This document shows, one piece after another, positions 9,237-19,221 of a DNA stretch of 64,000 bases. Under the pieces are notes generated by a model. That model was not told the origin of the DNA. It searched no databases and saw only the letters and a list, made by a program, of their open reading frames with translations. Source of the DNA: JACVRX01 sp963819885. Lineage in GTDB: Bacteria > Actinomycetota > Actinomycetes > Jiangellales > Jiangellaceae. The stretch covers positions 251,632-315,631 of the forward strand of contig CAWFXV010000032.1 of assembly GCA_963819885.1 (NCBI GenBank). The letters run 5' to 3'. The first letter of the stretch is position 1. Each line of letters opens with the position of its first letter. The translations under genes were made by a program, and so were the position numbers.

Positions 9237-10330
9237 GCCGACTGGTATCGGCCGGCCGCGCAGCTGGTTCGGTAGGCGCTGCGCTGGGCGTGGCGGCGGT
9301 CGGCGCCGCCGTCGGCTTCGCGGCTGAGCGGTACGTCGTCGGCCGGTCGCTTCGGGGTGACGACCCGTACGCCGAGGAGAAGTTCGGGTCGCTTCGCGGT
9401 GTCCCGAAGACGGTCGAGACCGCCGATGGGGTCCTACTGCACGTGGAGGTCGACGGCGACACGAGCACGTCGCCACTGACGGTGGTGTTCACGCATGGAT
9501 ACGCGCTGAACCAGGACAGCTGGCATTTCCAGCGCCGCGATCTCGCGGGGCGAGCCCGGCTGGTCTTCTGGGATCAGCGTTCACACGGGCGCTCGGGCCG
9601 CGCTCCCGAGGGCAGCGTGACGTTCGAGCGGCTGGGCCGAGACCTCGGCGAAGTGATCGACCAGGTCGTGCCCGACGGCCCGCTGGTGCTGGTCGGCCAC
9701 TCGATGGGAGGCATGACGGTCCTGGCCCTGGCCGCGACTCGGCCTGACGTTTTCCGCGACCGCGTCGGCGGCGTTGCCCTGATCTCGACCAGCGCTCACC
9801 TTGACCGGGTTTCGCTCGGCCTGCCCGGTCCGTTGGGCCGCCTCACCCATCGGGCGGCTCCGGGTGTGGTGGCCGCGCTGGCCCGTCGGCCAGAACTGGT
9901 CGAGCGCGGCCGCCGGGCCGGCAGCGACCTTGGCTACGTGCTCACTCGCCGCTACTCGTTCGTCCAGGGCGGCTCGCCGGCTCTGGTGGAGTTCACCGCG
10001 TCGATGAATGCCTCGACGCCGATCGAGGTGATCGCGGAGTTCCTGTCCGTGTTCTCCGACCACGACGAGCGCGCAGCCTTGCGAGCGTTCGGCGACATGC
10101 CGGTGCTGGTCGTTGGTGCCGTCGGTGACCTGCTGACCCCGGTCGAGCACAGCCGGGAGTTGGCTGAACAGCTGCCCGGAGCGTCGTACGTCGAGGTGGC
10201 CGACGCCGGCCACATGGTGCTGTTCGAACGGCACGACGTGGTGACGGCGCAGCTCGCCGAACTGCTGAACAGGGTCGAGGCCGGCTTACCCAAGCGACGA
10301 GGGGCACGCCGGTGGTGGCGGCAACGGTGA
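9233..10330 (+). CDS. alpha/beta hydrolase with an N-terminal membrane segment
   Basis: The protein is an alpha/beta-fold hydrolase of 365 residues. The nucleophile elbow is VLVGHSMGGM, the oxyanion region VVFTHGYALNQDSWHF, and the catalytic His is likely in DAGHMVLFE. Residues about 5-32 (Ala/Gly/Val-rich, then ERYVVGR) form one hydrophobic segment, so the enzyme is probably membrane-anchored. The GTG start overlaps the alr stop. A hydrolase of this kind is commonly found between alr and tsaE in actinobacteria, but its substrate is unknown to me. Confidence 0.82.
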   Translation: MSRLVSAGRAAGSVGAALGVAAVGAAVGFAAERYVVGRSLRGDDPYAEEKFGSLRGVPKTVETADGVLLHVEVDGDTSTSPLTVVFTHGYALNQDSWHFQRRDLAGRARLVFWDQRSHGRSGRAPEGSVTFERLGRDLGEVIDQVVPDGPLVLVGHSMGGMTVLALAATRPDVFRDRVGGVALISTSAHLDRVSLGLPGPLGRLTHRAAPGVVAALARRPELVERGRRAGSDLGYVLTRRYSFVQGGSPALVEFTASMNASTPIEVIAEFLSVFSDHDERAALRAFGDMPVLVVGAVGDLLTPVEHSRELAEQLPGASYVEVADAGHMVLFERHDVVTAQLAELLNRVEAGLPKRRGARRWWRQR

Positions 10331-10797
10331 GCCGGTCGGCCCGGCTGAAAATCCCCGATCCGGAGGCGATGCGCGCTTTGGGCGAACGCATCGCCTCCTC
10401 GTTGAGGGCAGGGGATCTGGTCTTGGTGGGGGGAGAGCTCGGCGCCGGCAAGACGACGTTCGCCCAAGGCGTCGGCGCCGGTCTCGGGGTACGAGGACCG
10501 GTCACCTCCCCGACGTTCGTGATCGCCCGGGTTCACCCGTCGCTGTCCGGCGGCCCGCCGCTCGTGCACGCCGACGCCTACCGCCTACGGGGCTGGGCCG
10601 AGCTCGAAGACCTTGACCTGGAAGCGACCCTGGATCAGGCCGTCACGGTCGTCGAATGGGGCGAAGGGTTGGCCGAGGGGCTGGGACCGGACCGGCTCGA
10701 GGTGCACATCCATCGCAGCGAGGGTGCTGACCTCGGCGAGGTCCGCGAGGTGCAGATCACGCCGGTCGGTGACCGGTGGACTGGAGTCGCCCTCTAG
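10312..10797 (+). CDS. tsaE: tRNA threonylcarbamoyladenosine biosynthesis ATPase TsaE
   Basis: TsaE is the small P-loop ATPase of the t6A37 complex and works with TsaB and TsaD. The 161-residue product carries Walker A GELGAGKTTFAQG, the switch-like VTSPTFVIARVH and HADAYRLRG. GTG 10312 has GAGGGG seven bases upstream and overlaps the end of the hydrolase. GTG 10327 (GTGA overlap) is an equally in-frame alternative five codons shorter. Confidence 0.92.
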   Translation: MVAATVSRSARLKIPDPEAMRALGERIASSLRAGDLVLVGGELGAGKTTFAQGVGAGLGVRGPVTSPTFVIARVHPSLSGGPPLVHADAYRLRGWAELEDLDLEATLDQAVTVVEWGEGLAEGLGPDRLEVHIHRSEGADLGEVREVQITPVGDRWTGVAL

Positions 10798-10996
10798 TGT
10801 GTCGGGCTCGCAGCCGACGCCGCTCGACCCGGCCGCTGGGAGCCAGCTGGGTTCCACGGGCCGGTACACGCTCGATATTTCGCCATTGGCACGCTGGCCG
10901 GTGGTGTATGGCACGTTGCAGCGTCGCTGGAGCGCCCGGCTTGACCCAGTTTGTGGAGCAGCTGAGCGCGCCAATTCGCCGGCGGTGGCTTCCCCG

Positions 10997-11011
10997 TAGC
11001 CTGGGCCCGTG
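10997..11011 (+). promoter_or_regulatory. leaderless promoter of tsaB
   Basis: TAGCCT (10997-11002) lies six bases before GTG 11009, which predicts a transcript starting at the GTG. The 211 bases between tsaE and tsaB hold no other convincing gene. Confidence 0.6.
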
Positions 11012-11641
11012 CTGCTCGCTCTCGACACCGCGACGCCGGCAGTCACGGTGGCGCTACATGATGGCGAGCGCGTGGTTGCGGAGTCGACGATCGTCGACGC
11101 TCGCCGGCACACGGAACTTCTCGGGCCGGCGATAGTCGACCTGCTCGACTCCGCCGGTGTGGACCGCCGACAGCTGACGGAGATCGCCGTCGGGGTTGGT
11201 CCGGGACCCTTCACCGGGTTGCGGATCGGTCTGGTCACCGCACGGATGCTCGGGTACGTCCTCGCCATCCCGGCGTATGGCGTGTGCAGTCTCGACGTGG
11301 TGGCGCGCGGCGTCTCCGTCCAAGGCCCGTTCGCCGTCGCGACCGATGCCCGGCGGAGGGAGGTCTACTGGGCCACGTATGACGAAGCCGGGCGCCGGAC
11401 GGTAGGGCCCGAGGTCGTGGCTCCCTCCACGGTCGCGACCGATCTGCCGGTGGCCGGAGCGGGTCCTCGGCTTTACCCGGAAGCCTTCACCAACCCGGTC
11501 GCACCGCAGTTTCCGAGCGCTGGTGACCTGGCGGTCGCCCTGGCAGATCACCACGTGCAGATTCTGCCCGCTCAGCCGATCTACCTCCGGCGACCCGATG
11601 CGCGGCCGCCGGCCGGGCGCAAACCGGTCCTTTCGCGGTGA
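11009..11641 (+). CDS. tsaB: tRNA threonylcarbamoyladenosine biosynthesis protein TsaB
   Basis: TsaB is the inactive paralogue that scaffolds TsaD in the t6A complex. The 210-residue protein begins MLLALDTATPAVTVALHDG (ASKHA fold) and contains GVGPGPFTGLRIGLVTARML. It lacks the HxxxH metal site found in TsaD, as expected. The stop overlaps the rimI start in GTGA. Confidence 0.93.
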   Translation: MLLALDTATPAVTVALHDGERVVAESTIVDARRHTELLGPAIVDLLDSAGVDRRQLTEIAVGVGPGPFTGLRIGLVTARMLGYVLAIPAYGVCSLDVVARGVSVQGPFAVATDARRREVYWATYDEAGRRTVGPEVVAPSTVATDLPVAGAGPRLYPEAFTNPVAPQFPSAGDLAVALADHHVQILPAQPIYLRRPDARPPAGRKPVLSR

Positions 11642-12099
11642 CGCTACGGTTGCGCCCGATGCGCGCCGCCGACGTGGACGCGCTCGTGCCCCTGGCGCAG
11701 ACACTGTTTGCCAACGATCCGCCGTGGTCGGCTGAGCATTTCGAGTCCGAGCTCGCCGGCGTTCCGCAGACGCGTTGGTATGTCGTCGCTGAGTTCGACG
11801 GCGATCTGGCCGGTTATGCAGGGCTGATGGCCACTGGGGACACCGCAGACGTCCAGACCTTGGCCGTGGCGCCGGAACATCAGCGGCGCCGGATCGGGAC
11901 GACCTTGCTCACAGCGCTCGTCGACGAGGCGATCCGGCGTGGTGTCAGCACAGTGCTTCTCGAGGTCCGGGCGGACAACGCGGCCGCGCTCGCGCTCTAT
12001 CGTCGGCACGGGTTCGAGCAGATCTCCCGTCGGCGCGGCTACTACGACGGCGGTCGTATCGATGCCGTGGTTCTGCGCCGCGTCCTTTCAGCCCGCTGA
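11638..12099 (+). CDS. rimI: GNAT acetyltransferase, RimI (ribosomal protein S18 alanine N-acetyltransferase)
   Basis: The product is a 153-residue GNAT-fold enzyme. The acetyl-CoA pyrophosphate loop is QTLAVAPEHQRRRIGTTLL, followed by LEVRADNAAALALYRRHGF and YYDGGRIDAVVLRR, the characteristic RimI C-terminus. Its place between tsaB and tsaD is the usual actinobacterial arrangement. Here a toxin-antitoxin locus separates it from tsaD. Confidence 0.9.
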   Translation: MTLRLRPMRAADVDALVPLAQTLFANDPPWSAEHFESELAGVPQTRWYVVAEFDGDLAGYAGLMATGDTADVQTLAVAPEHQRRRIGTTLLTALVDEAIRRGVSTVLLEVRADNAAALALYRRHGFEQISRRRGYYDGGRIDAVVLRRVLSAR

Positions 12100-12111
12100 T
12101 ATGCCCGATGC

Positions 12112-12127
12112 TATCGTCGAAATTGTG
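12112..12127 (+). promoter_or_regulatory. leaderless promoter of the HTH-MNT antitoxin gene
   Basis: TATCGT (12112-12117) is seven bases before GTG 12125. This supports GTG 12125 rather than ATG 12101 as the start and gives the toxin-antitoxin pair its own promoter inside the tsa gene set. Confidence 0.5.
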
Positions 12128-12583
12128 GACGAGTCGCCAGGCAGTCGAGTCAAGCGCGCACGTGAACGTGCCGGGCTGAGCCAGCGCGAGCTGGCCCGCC
12201 GCGCGGGGATTCATCAGCCCAACGTGTCGGAGATAGAGAGTGGGCGAGTGGTCCCGGGCGAGCCGACGCTCCGGCGCTTACTGGAGGCAGCCCGCGTGCG
12301 CCCGTCGGTCATGTTGGCCCGTAACCGCGAACGCGTTCGGCAGATTGTCGCCGAGCACCGCGGTGCTCGGCCGCGGGTGTTCGGCTCGGTTGCGCGGTGG
12401 AGTGACCATGACGAGTCAGACCTGGATTTGCTGGTGGCTTTCGAACCTGGAGCGGACCTACTGGATGCGGTCGCCATGTCGATGGACTTGGAAGACCTGC
12501 TCGGCGTCCATGTCGACATCGTGAGTGACCGCAGGGACAGCGCGGTGATCCGACGAGCTCAGGCGGAAGCCGTGCCAGTGTGA
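12125..12583 (+). CDS. mntA: XRE helix-turn-helix fused to MNT nucleotidyltransferase (type VII antitoxin)
   Basis: The N-terminal part (about residues 5-60) is an XRE-type DNA-binding domain, SRVKRARERAGLSQRELARR. The C-terminal part is a minimal nucleotidyltransferase with the exact MntA signature GSX10DXD in FGSVARWSDHDESDLDLLV. Family MntA proteins neutralise HEPN toxins by adding AMP to a tyrosine, and the HTH part probably represses the operon. Length is 152 residues from GTG 12125, or 160 from ATG 12101. The stop overlaps the HEPN gene in GTGA. The gene lies between rimI and tsaD, which are normally adjacent. The antitoxin frame is intact. Confidence 0.85.
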   Translation: MDESPGSRVKRARERAGLSQRELARRAGIHQPNVSEIESGRVVPGEPTLRRLLEAARVRPSVMLARNRERVRQIVAEHRGARPRVFGSVARWSDHDESDLDLLVAFEPGADLLDAVAMSMDLEDLLGVHVDIVSDRRDSAVIRRAQAEAVPV

Positions 12584-12916
12584 CAGGCGAGAGAACGGCG
12601 CGGATACTCGACGATCTGGACCAGATCAAGAGATCGGCCCAACGCATCATCGACAAAGGCGAAGATGCTTTCTTCGACCTTAACGATGACATACTCCGCC
12701 GAGCTGCCCGATCGGTCGTCCTCGACTTCTCCTCCGCCGTCGACCGCCTTGACGATGAACGTGAGGCAGCGGCATCCGGACATCCCGTGGCGGGCGATCC
12801 GGGGAGCCCGCAATGTCGTCGCCCATCAGTATCGCGACGTCCAAGACGACTTGATCTGGACCATGCTGTCTGCATCGCTGCCAGATGTCGTGCGTCGCCT
12901 TCGAGGCGACCCCTGA
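12580..12916 (+). pseudogene. hepT: HEPN-domain RNase toxin (DUF86), frameshifted
   Basis: The first frame, from GTG 12580, gives VTGERTARILDDLDQIKRSA... up to DRLDDE at about 12759. The family sequence then continues one base later in the next frame as RQRHPDIPWRAIRGARNVV... to the TGA at 12914-12916. One extra base (or two missing) within 12760-12763 restores a 111-residue HEPN protein. The catalytic RX4HXY motif, RNVVAHQY, is intact but lies after the frameshift. This would be the RNase toxin paired with the upstream antitoxin. As sequenced it cannot be made in full. The cause may be real inactivation or a base-calling error. Confidence 0.82.
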
Positions 12917-12964
12917 TCTGGTGCTCAGCCGGAGGGCCGCGGACGGCATGACAGCATCGACGTC

Positions 12965-14014
12965 GTGTTCGCCGACCTGCCCCTCGTTCTCGGGATCGAG
13001 ACGTCGTGCGACGAGACGGGCATCGGACTGGTGCGGGGACACCAGCTCCTCGCCGACGCCGTCGCGAGCTCGGTGGACGAGCACGCGCGGTTCGGTGGAG
13101 TTGTGCCGGAGGTTGCCAGCCGGGCGCACCTCGAGGCGATCGTCCCCACCGTCGAAAGAGCATGTCGAACCGCCGATGTCCAGCTGGCCCAAGTGGACGC
13201 CGTCGCGGTGACGAGCGGGCCAGGCTTGGCCGGCGCACTGATGGTCGGGGTGTCCGCTGCGAAGGCCTTGGCGGTCGGGCTGGGGGTGCCGCTCTACGGG
13301 GTCAACCACCTGGCAGCCCACGTCGCCGTCGACCAGCTCGAACACGGAAAACTGCCGGAACCGACCGTCGCGCTGCTGGTCTCCGGGGGGCATTCCTCGT
13401 TGCTCCTCGTCGAAGACGTCACCGGCGACGTCGAGCCGCTGGGAGCGACCATCGACGATGCGGCTGGGGAGGCGTTCGACAAAGTGGCGCGGTTGCTGGG
13501 GATGCCGTTCCCCGGCGGCCCTCCCCTGGACCAGGCAGCCCAGAACGGCGACCGGTCGGCGATCAATTTCCCCCGCGGCCTGACCGGGCCACGGGACATG
13601 CAGCGGCACCGGTTCGACTTCTCCTTCTCCGGGCTGAAGACCGCGGTGGCCCGATGGGTCGAGGCGCGGGAGCTTTCCGGTGAACCGGTGCCAGTCGAAG
13701 ACGTAGCGGCGGCCTTCCAGGAAGCAGTCGCCGACGTCCTCACCCGCAAGGCAGTGCTGGCATGCCGCGAGTGCGGCGTCCCTGCATTGTTGATCGGCGG
13801 TGGCGTGGCGGCGAACTCGCGGCTTCGGGCGCTCGCCGCCGAAAGATGCATGGCCGCCGGTGTCGAGCTGCGGGTGCCGCGGCCAGGGTTGTGTACGGAC
13901 AACGGCGCGATGGTGGCCGCGTTGGGCGCAGAGATCGTGGCGCGAGGCTGGCCGCCGAGCCCGCTCGACCTCGCCGCGGACTCGTCCATGCCAGTGACCG
14001 ACGTACTGGTTTGA
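12965..14014 (+). CDS. tsaD: tRNA N6-adenosine threonylcarbamoyltransferase TsaD
   Basis: TsaD transfers threonylcarbamoyl to A37 of ANN-decoding tRNAs. The 349-residue ASKHA protein begins with LVLGIETSCDETGIGLV, has the metal-binding motif NHLAAH and the nucleotide loops LLVSGGHSSLLLV and LIGGGVAANSRLR. It starts at GTG 12965, with CAGCAT seven bases upstream as a weak leaderless-type element. It completes the tsaE-tsaB-rimI-tsaD set but is separated from rimI by the HEPN/MNT locus. Confidence 0.95.
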   Translation: MFADLPLVLGIETSCDETGIGLVRGHQLLADAVASSVDEHARFGGVVPEVASRAHLEAIVPTVERACRTADVQLAQVDAVAVTSGPGLAGALMVGVSAAKALAVGLGVPLYGVNHLAAHVAVDQLEHGKLPEPTVALLVSGGHSSLLLVEDVTGDVEPLGATIDDAAGEAFDKVARLLGMPFPGGPPLDQAAQNGDRSAINFPRGLTGPRDMQRHRFDFSFSGLKTAVARWVEARELSGEPVPVEDVAAAFQEAVADVLTRKAVLACRECGVPALLIGGGVAANSRLRALAAERCMAAGVELRVPRPGLCTDNGAMVAALGAEIVARGWPPSPLDLAADSSMPVTDVLV

Positions 14015-14095
14015 CCGACTGGTCCTGGCCCGCGACCGGGCGCTCGCCGGCGACCCGCACGAGCAGGGTGGGGCTGAACTGCGAGGGCCCCGCCG

Positions 14096-14122
14096 TTGGC
14101 ACTCGGCCCCGCAGAGTGCTAG
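14096..14122 (+). promoter_or_regulatory. CIRCE operator 1 (HrcA site)
   Basis: TTGGCACTC (14096-14104), nine bases, then GAGTGCTAG (14114-14122). This matches the CIRCE consensus TTAGCACTC-N9-GAGTGCTAA at almost every position. HrcA binding would repress groES-groEL until heat shock. Confidence 0.88.
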
Positions 14123-14130
14123 GTTTCGAG

Positions 14131-14157
14131 TTGGCACACCCCTAGGGAGAGTGCCAA
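14131..14157 (+). promoter_or_regulatory. CIRCE operator 2 (HrcA site)
   Basis: TTGGCACAC (14131-14139), nine bases, then GAGTGCCAA (14149-14157). This is a second CIRCE element only eight bases after the first, so the groES promoter carries tandem HrcA operators. Confidence 0.82.
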
Positions 14158-14245
14158 CCTGGCCCGGCCCACCGGCACCCGCGACGACGGTGGACAGGCC
14201 ATGCCAAGCAAACCCGTGACATCCCGCGAAAGGGGAGGTCAGCAA

Positions 14246-14545
14246 GTGTCGGTCTCCATCAAGCCGCTCGAGGACCGGATCGTGGTCAAGCCGCTAGACG
14301 CGGAGCAGACCACGGCCTCCGGGCTTGTCATCCCTGACACCGCCAAGGAGAAGCCGCAGGAGGGTGAGGTACTCGCCATCGGCGACGGGCGTTGGGACGA
14401 CGCCGGCTCAAAGCGCATCCCGCTCGACGTCGCCGTGGGCGACAAGGTTCTGTACTCCAAGTACGGCGGCACCGAGGTCAAGTACGACGGCGAGGATCTG
14501 CTCATCCTCTCCGGACGCGACGTGCTCGCCGTCATCGCCAAGTGA
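14246..14545 (+). CDS. groES: co-chaperonin GroES (Hsp10)
   Basis: GroES caps the GroEL chamber. The GTG at 14246 gives VSVSIKPLEDRIVVKPL and a normal length of 99 residues, with AGGGGAGG about eight bases upstream. The frame is open back to 14201 but those codons precede the Shine-Dalgarno. The mobile loop region EQTTASGLVIPDTAKEKPQ and the C-terminal YDGEDLLILSGRDVLAVI are typical. Tandem CIRCE sites upstream indicate HrcA control shared with groEL. Confidence 0.95.
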   Translation: MSVSIKPLEDRIVVKPLDAEQTTASGLVIPDTAKEKPQEGEVLAIGDGRWDDAGSKRIPLDVAVGDKVLYSKYGGTEVKYDGEDLLILSGRDVLAVIAK

Positions 14546-14637
14546 CCCGCTGACAACATCGTGGTAGCCGGCGCCCCGGCGCAGTTCCGCTAGCCGGAGC
14601 TGCCCGGGGCGTCCGCATTTCGAAAGGACTTCGTTTC

Positions 14638-16263
<1,626 letters not shown>

Positions 16264-16333
16264 CGTTCTCTGCTCGCCCTCTCTTCCGCCGCGACCTTCA
16301 TCGGCGACGGTGCCGCCACCCATGGCATGGCCG

Positions 16334-16348
16334 TACCGTGAGCGCGTG
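16334..16348 (+). promoter_or_regulatory. leaderless promoter of the aminotransferase gene
   Basis: TACCGT (16334-16339) is six bases before GTG 16346. This decides the start against the ATG at 16322 and the upstream in-frame codons from 16310. Confidence 0.6.
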
Positions 16349-17518
16349 ACATCGGACGCGCTGCCGCTCGTCGAGCGGATGCGGCCGTTCGTCACGACCA
16401 TCTTCGCGGAGATGTCGGCGCTGGCTGTCCGAACCGGCGCGATCAACCTCGGGCAGGGCTTCCCCGACACCGATGGCCCACCGTCGCTGCTCGAAGACGC
16501 GGTCGCAGCCATCAGGTCGGGTGCGAACCAGTACCCGCCGGGCCAGGGCGTCCCGGAGTTACGTCAGGCGATCACGGCGCATCAGAAGCGCTTCTACGGG
16601 CTCGAGGTCGACCCGGACGCCGACGTCCTTGTCACCGCCGGAGCCACCGAGGCCATCGCCGCGACGATCCTCGCCCTGACCGGACCGGGCGACGAGGTCG
16701 TCACATTCGAGCCGTATTACGACTCGTATGCCGCCTCGATCGCGTTGTCAGGAGCGACCAGGCGCACCGTCGTGTTGCGCCGGCCGGACTTCTCCTTCGA
16801 TCCGGCTGAGCTGACCGCCGCATTCAGCCAGCGGACCCGATTGGTCCTGCTCAACTCGCCGCACAATCCGACCGGCAAGGTCTTCTCTCGGTCCGAGCTC
16901 GAGTTGATTGCCGGACTTGCCAGCAAGCACGACGTACTGGTCGTCACCGACGAGGTTTACGAACACCAGACCTTCGACGGCGTCCCACACGTCCCGATGG
17001 CGACGCTGCCGGACATGGCCGAACGCACCGTGACGATCTCGTCAGCGGGCAAGACGTTCTCGGTGACGGGCTGGAAGATCGGCTGGTTGCACGCCCCGGC
17101 CGTGGTCACTGCGGCGATTCGCGCGGTGAAACAGTTCCTCACCTATGTCAACGGAGCGCCGTTTCAACCCGCTGTCGCGCGGGCGCTGGCCCTCGACGAC
17201 GACTTCTACCTCACTCTGGCCGCACGACTGCAGCGCAAGCGGGACATCCTCTCCACTGGGCTGGACGAAGCAGGCTTCGACGTGTTCCCGTCGTCGGGTA
17301 CCTACTTCGTGATCGCCGACGCCGCGCCGCTGGGATTCGACGACGGCCTCGAGCTGTGCCTGCGGCTCCCGGAGCTGGCCGGTGTCGCAGCGGTTCCGGT
17401 CGCGGTCTTCCATGACGACCCACTGGCGGCACGTTCCCTGGTCCGGTTCGCCTTCTGCAAACGAGACGACGTGCTCACCGAAGCCGCCGAGCGGCTGGCG
17501 ACATTGCGTACCCGTTGA
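16346..17518 (+). CDS. PLP-dependent class I/II aminotransferase
   Basis: The 390-residue product is a fold-type I aminotransferase. It has INLGQGFPDTDGPP near the N-terminus, the cofactor region LLNSPHNPTGKVFSR, VVTDEVYEHQTFDG with the PLP-binding Asp, and the Schiff-base lysine in SSAGKTFSVTGWKIGW. This subgroup includes methionine/kynurenine-type and N-succinyldiaminopimelate aminotransferases, and sequence alone does not separate them. GTG 16346 is preferred because of the leaderless promoter just before it. Neighbours groEL and guaB give no clear pathway. Confidence 0.85.
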   Translation: MTSDALPLVERMRPFVTTIFAEMSALAVRTGAINLGQGFPDTDGPPSLLEDAVAAIRSGANQYPPGQGVPELRQAITAHQKRFYGLEVDPDADVLVTAGATEAIAATILALTGPGDEVVTFEPYYDSYAASIALSGATRRTVVLRRPDFSFDPAELTAAFSQRTRLVLLNSPHNPTGKVFSRSELELIAGLASKHDVLVVTDEVYEHQTFDGVPHVPMATLPDMAERTVTISSAGKTFSVTGWKIGWLHAPAVVTAAIRAVKQFLTYVNGAPFQPAVARALALDDDFYLTLAARLQRKRDILSTGLDEAGFDVFPSSGTYFVIADAAPLGFDDGLELCLRLPELAGVAAVPVAVFHDDPLAARSLVRFAFCKRDDVLTEAAERLATLRTR

Positions 17519-17607
17519 CCCTGCTGGGCACGCACGTCCTCGGCGACATGCCGCCAGCGCGGTCGCGTCTACGATGAGTACGGGTTGTCCACCAGTAGGA
17601 AGGTGAC

Positions 17608-19128
17608 ATGGCATCTCCTGCCGCCGAAGTCCCCGACCCGTTCGCCGTCCTTGCATTGACCTTCGACGACGTGCTGTTGCTGCCGGGTGAGTCCGACGTC
17701 GTGCCGAGCGACGTCGACACCACATCGCGGCTCACCCGCAATATCTCGGTCCGGATGCCGATGATCTCCTCGGCGATGGACACGGTGACCGAGGCCAGGA
17801 TGGCCATCGCGATGGCCCGTCAAGGCGGTTTGGGCGTGTTGCACCGGAGCATGTCGATCCAGGACCAGGCCGGTCAGGTCGACCTGGTCAAGCGGTCCGA
17901 GTCGGGTATGGTCACCGATCCCGTGACCACCGGCCCGGACGCCACGCTGTCCGAGGTCGACGCGTTGTGTGCCCAGTACCGGATTTCCGGACTGCCCGTA
18001 GTCGACGACCGTCAAGTGCTCGTCGGTATCGTCACCAACCGGGATCTGCGGTTCGTGCCGTTCGACCAATATCCCGAGCGGCGGGTCCGCGAGGTCATGA
18101 CACCCATGCCCCTGGTGACGGCTCCCCAGGGCATCAAGGCCGACGACGCGTTCGCGCTGCTGGCCAAGCACAAGATCGAGAAATTGCCCTTGGTCGACGC
18201 CGACGGCCGGCTGACCGGCTTGATCACCGTCAAGGACTTCGTCAAGTCCGAGCAGTTCCCCCGGGCGACCAAGGACCCGGAGAGCCGGCTGATGGTCGGC
18301 GCCGCAGTCGGCTTCTTCGGCGACGCATGGGAACGGGCGATGGCGCTGGTCGATGCCGGTGTGGACGTCCTCGTCGTCGATACGGCGCATGGGCACACCA
18401 GCCTTCTGCTCGACATGGTTCGGCGGCTCAAGGCCGAGCCCGCTGCGGGCCGAGTCGAGGTCGTCGGCGGGAACGTCGCGACAAGGCAGGGCGCCCAGGC
18501 GCTGGTCGACGCGGGCGCCGACGCCGTGAAGGCCGGCGTCGGCCCTGGCAGCATCTGCACGACGCGGGTCGTCGCCGGGGTTGGCGTCCCACAGGTCACC
18601 GCGATCCATGACGTCGCACAGGCGTGCGTGCCGGCCGGCGTGCCCGTCATCGGCGACGGCGGTCTGCAGTACTCCGGCGACATCGCCAAAGCGTTGGTCG
18701 CGGGTGCGGACACGGTGATGCTCGGGTCCCTGCTGGCCGGCTGCGAAGAAAGCCCGGGAGAGCTCATCTACGTCAACGGCAAGCAGTTCAAGTCCTACCG
18801 AGGCATGGGCTCGCTCGGCGCCCTTCGTCAGCGGGACGCCGCGACGTCAGGCTCCCGGGACCGCTATTTCCAAGCCGACGTGACATCTGACGACAAGCTC
18901 GTGCCCGAGGGAATCGAGGGCCAGGTGCCCTACCGCGGACCGCTGGCGGCGGTCGCGTTCCAGCTCGCCGGTGGGCTACGACAGTCGATGTTCTACGTCG
19001 GAGCCCGCACGATTGCCGACCTGAAAGAGCGTGGCCGGTTCGTCCGCATCACGGCGGCCGGGCTGACCGAGTCGCACCCGCACGACATCCAGATGACGGC
19101 CGAGGCCCCCAACTACTCCTCCCGCTGA
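17608..19128 (+). CDS. guaB: IMP dehydrogenase
   Basis: GuaB oxidises IMP to XMP, the rate-limiting step of GTP synthesis. The 506-residue enzyme begins TFDDVLLLPGESDVVPSDVD, has two CBS domains inserted at about residues 100-220, and carries the catalytic cysteine (near residue 317) in GVGPGSICTTRVVAGVGVPQ. The active-site flap includes SYRGMGSLGAL. The start is supported by the strong Shine-Dalgarno AGGAAGGTGAC just before ATG 17608. guaB3 follows and guaA is 4 kb downstream. Confidence 0.96.
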   Translation: MASPAAEVPDPFAVLALTFDDVLLLPGESDVVPSDVDTTSRLTRNISVRMPMISSAMDTVTEARMAIAMARQGGLGVLHRSMSIQDQAGQVDLVKRSESGMVTDPVTTGPDATLSEVDALCAQYRISGLPVVDDRQVLVGIVTNRDLRFVPFDQYPERRVREVMTPMPLVTAPQGIKADDAFALLAKHKIEKLPLVDADGRLTGLITVKDFVKSEQFPRATKDPESRLMVGAAVGFFGDAWERAMALVDAGVDVLVVDTAHGHTSLLLDMVRRLKAEPAAGRVEVVGGNVATRQGAQALVDAGADAVKAGVGPGSICTTRVVAGVGVPQVTAIHDVAQACVPAGVPVIGDGGLQYSGDIAKALVAGADTVMLGSLLAGCEESPGELIYVNGKQFKSYRGMGSLGALRQRDAATSGSRDRYFQADVTSDDKLVPEGIEGQVPYRGPLAAVAFQLAGGLRQSMFYVGARTIADLKERGRFVRITAAGLTESHPHDIQMTAEAPNYSSR

Positions 19129-19142
19129 CGCGCCCGGAAAAT

Positions 19143-19190
19143 GATCAGGTGCACGAACGCCATCCGGTCAGCTCGTTCCGTCACCTGATC
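19143..19190. terminator. hairpin between guaB and guaB3
   Basis: GATCAGGTG (19143-19151) pairs perfectly with CACCTGATC (19182-19190), and GAACG and CGTTC pair inside the loop. It begins 15 bases after the guaB stop and ends before the leaderless guaB3 promoter, so it is probably the guaB terminator. Confidence 0.55.
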
Positions 19191-19206
19191 GATTCCTCGC
19201 CCCGCG

Positions 19207-19221
19207 TACCCTGTGCCGGTG
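19207..19221 (+). promoter_or_regulatory. leaderless promoter of guaB3
   Basis: TACCCT (19207-19212) is six bases before GTG 19219. A GTG at 19213 directly follows the hexamer and is too close to be the start. Confidence 0.6.

Noticed and set aside
12680..14245. 521-codon minus-strand frame opposite tsaD
   Set aside because: It is an antisense shadow of tsaD and the HEPN gene, with no domain.
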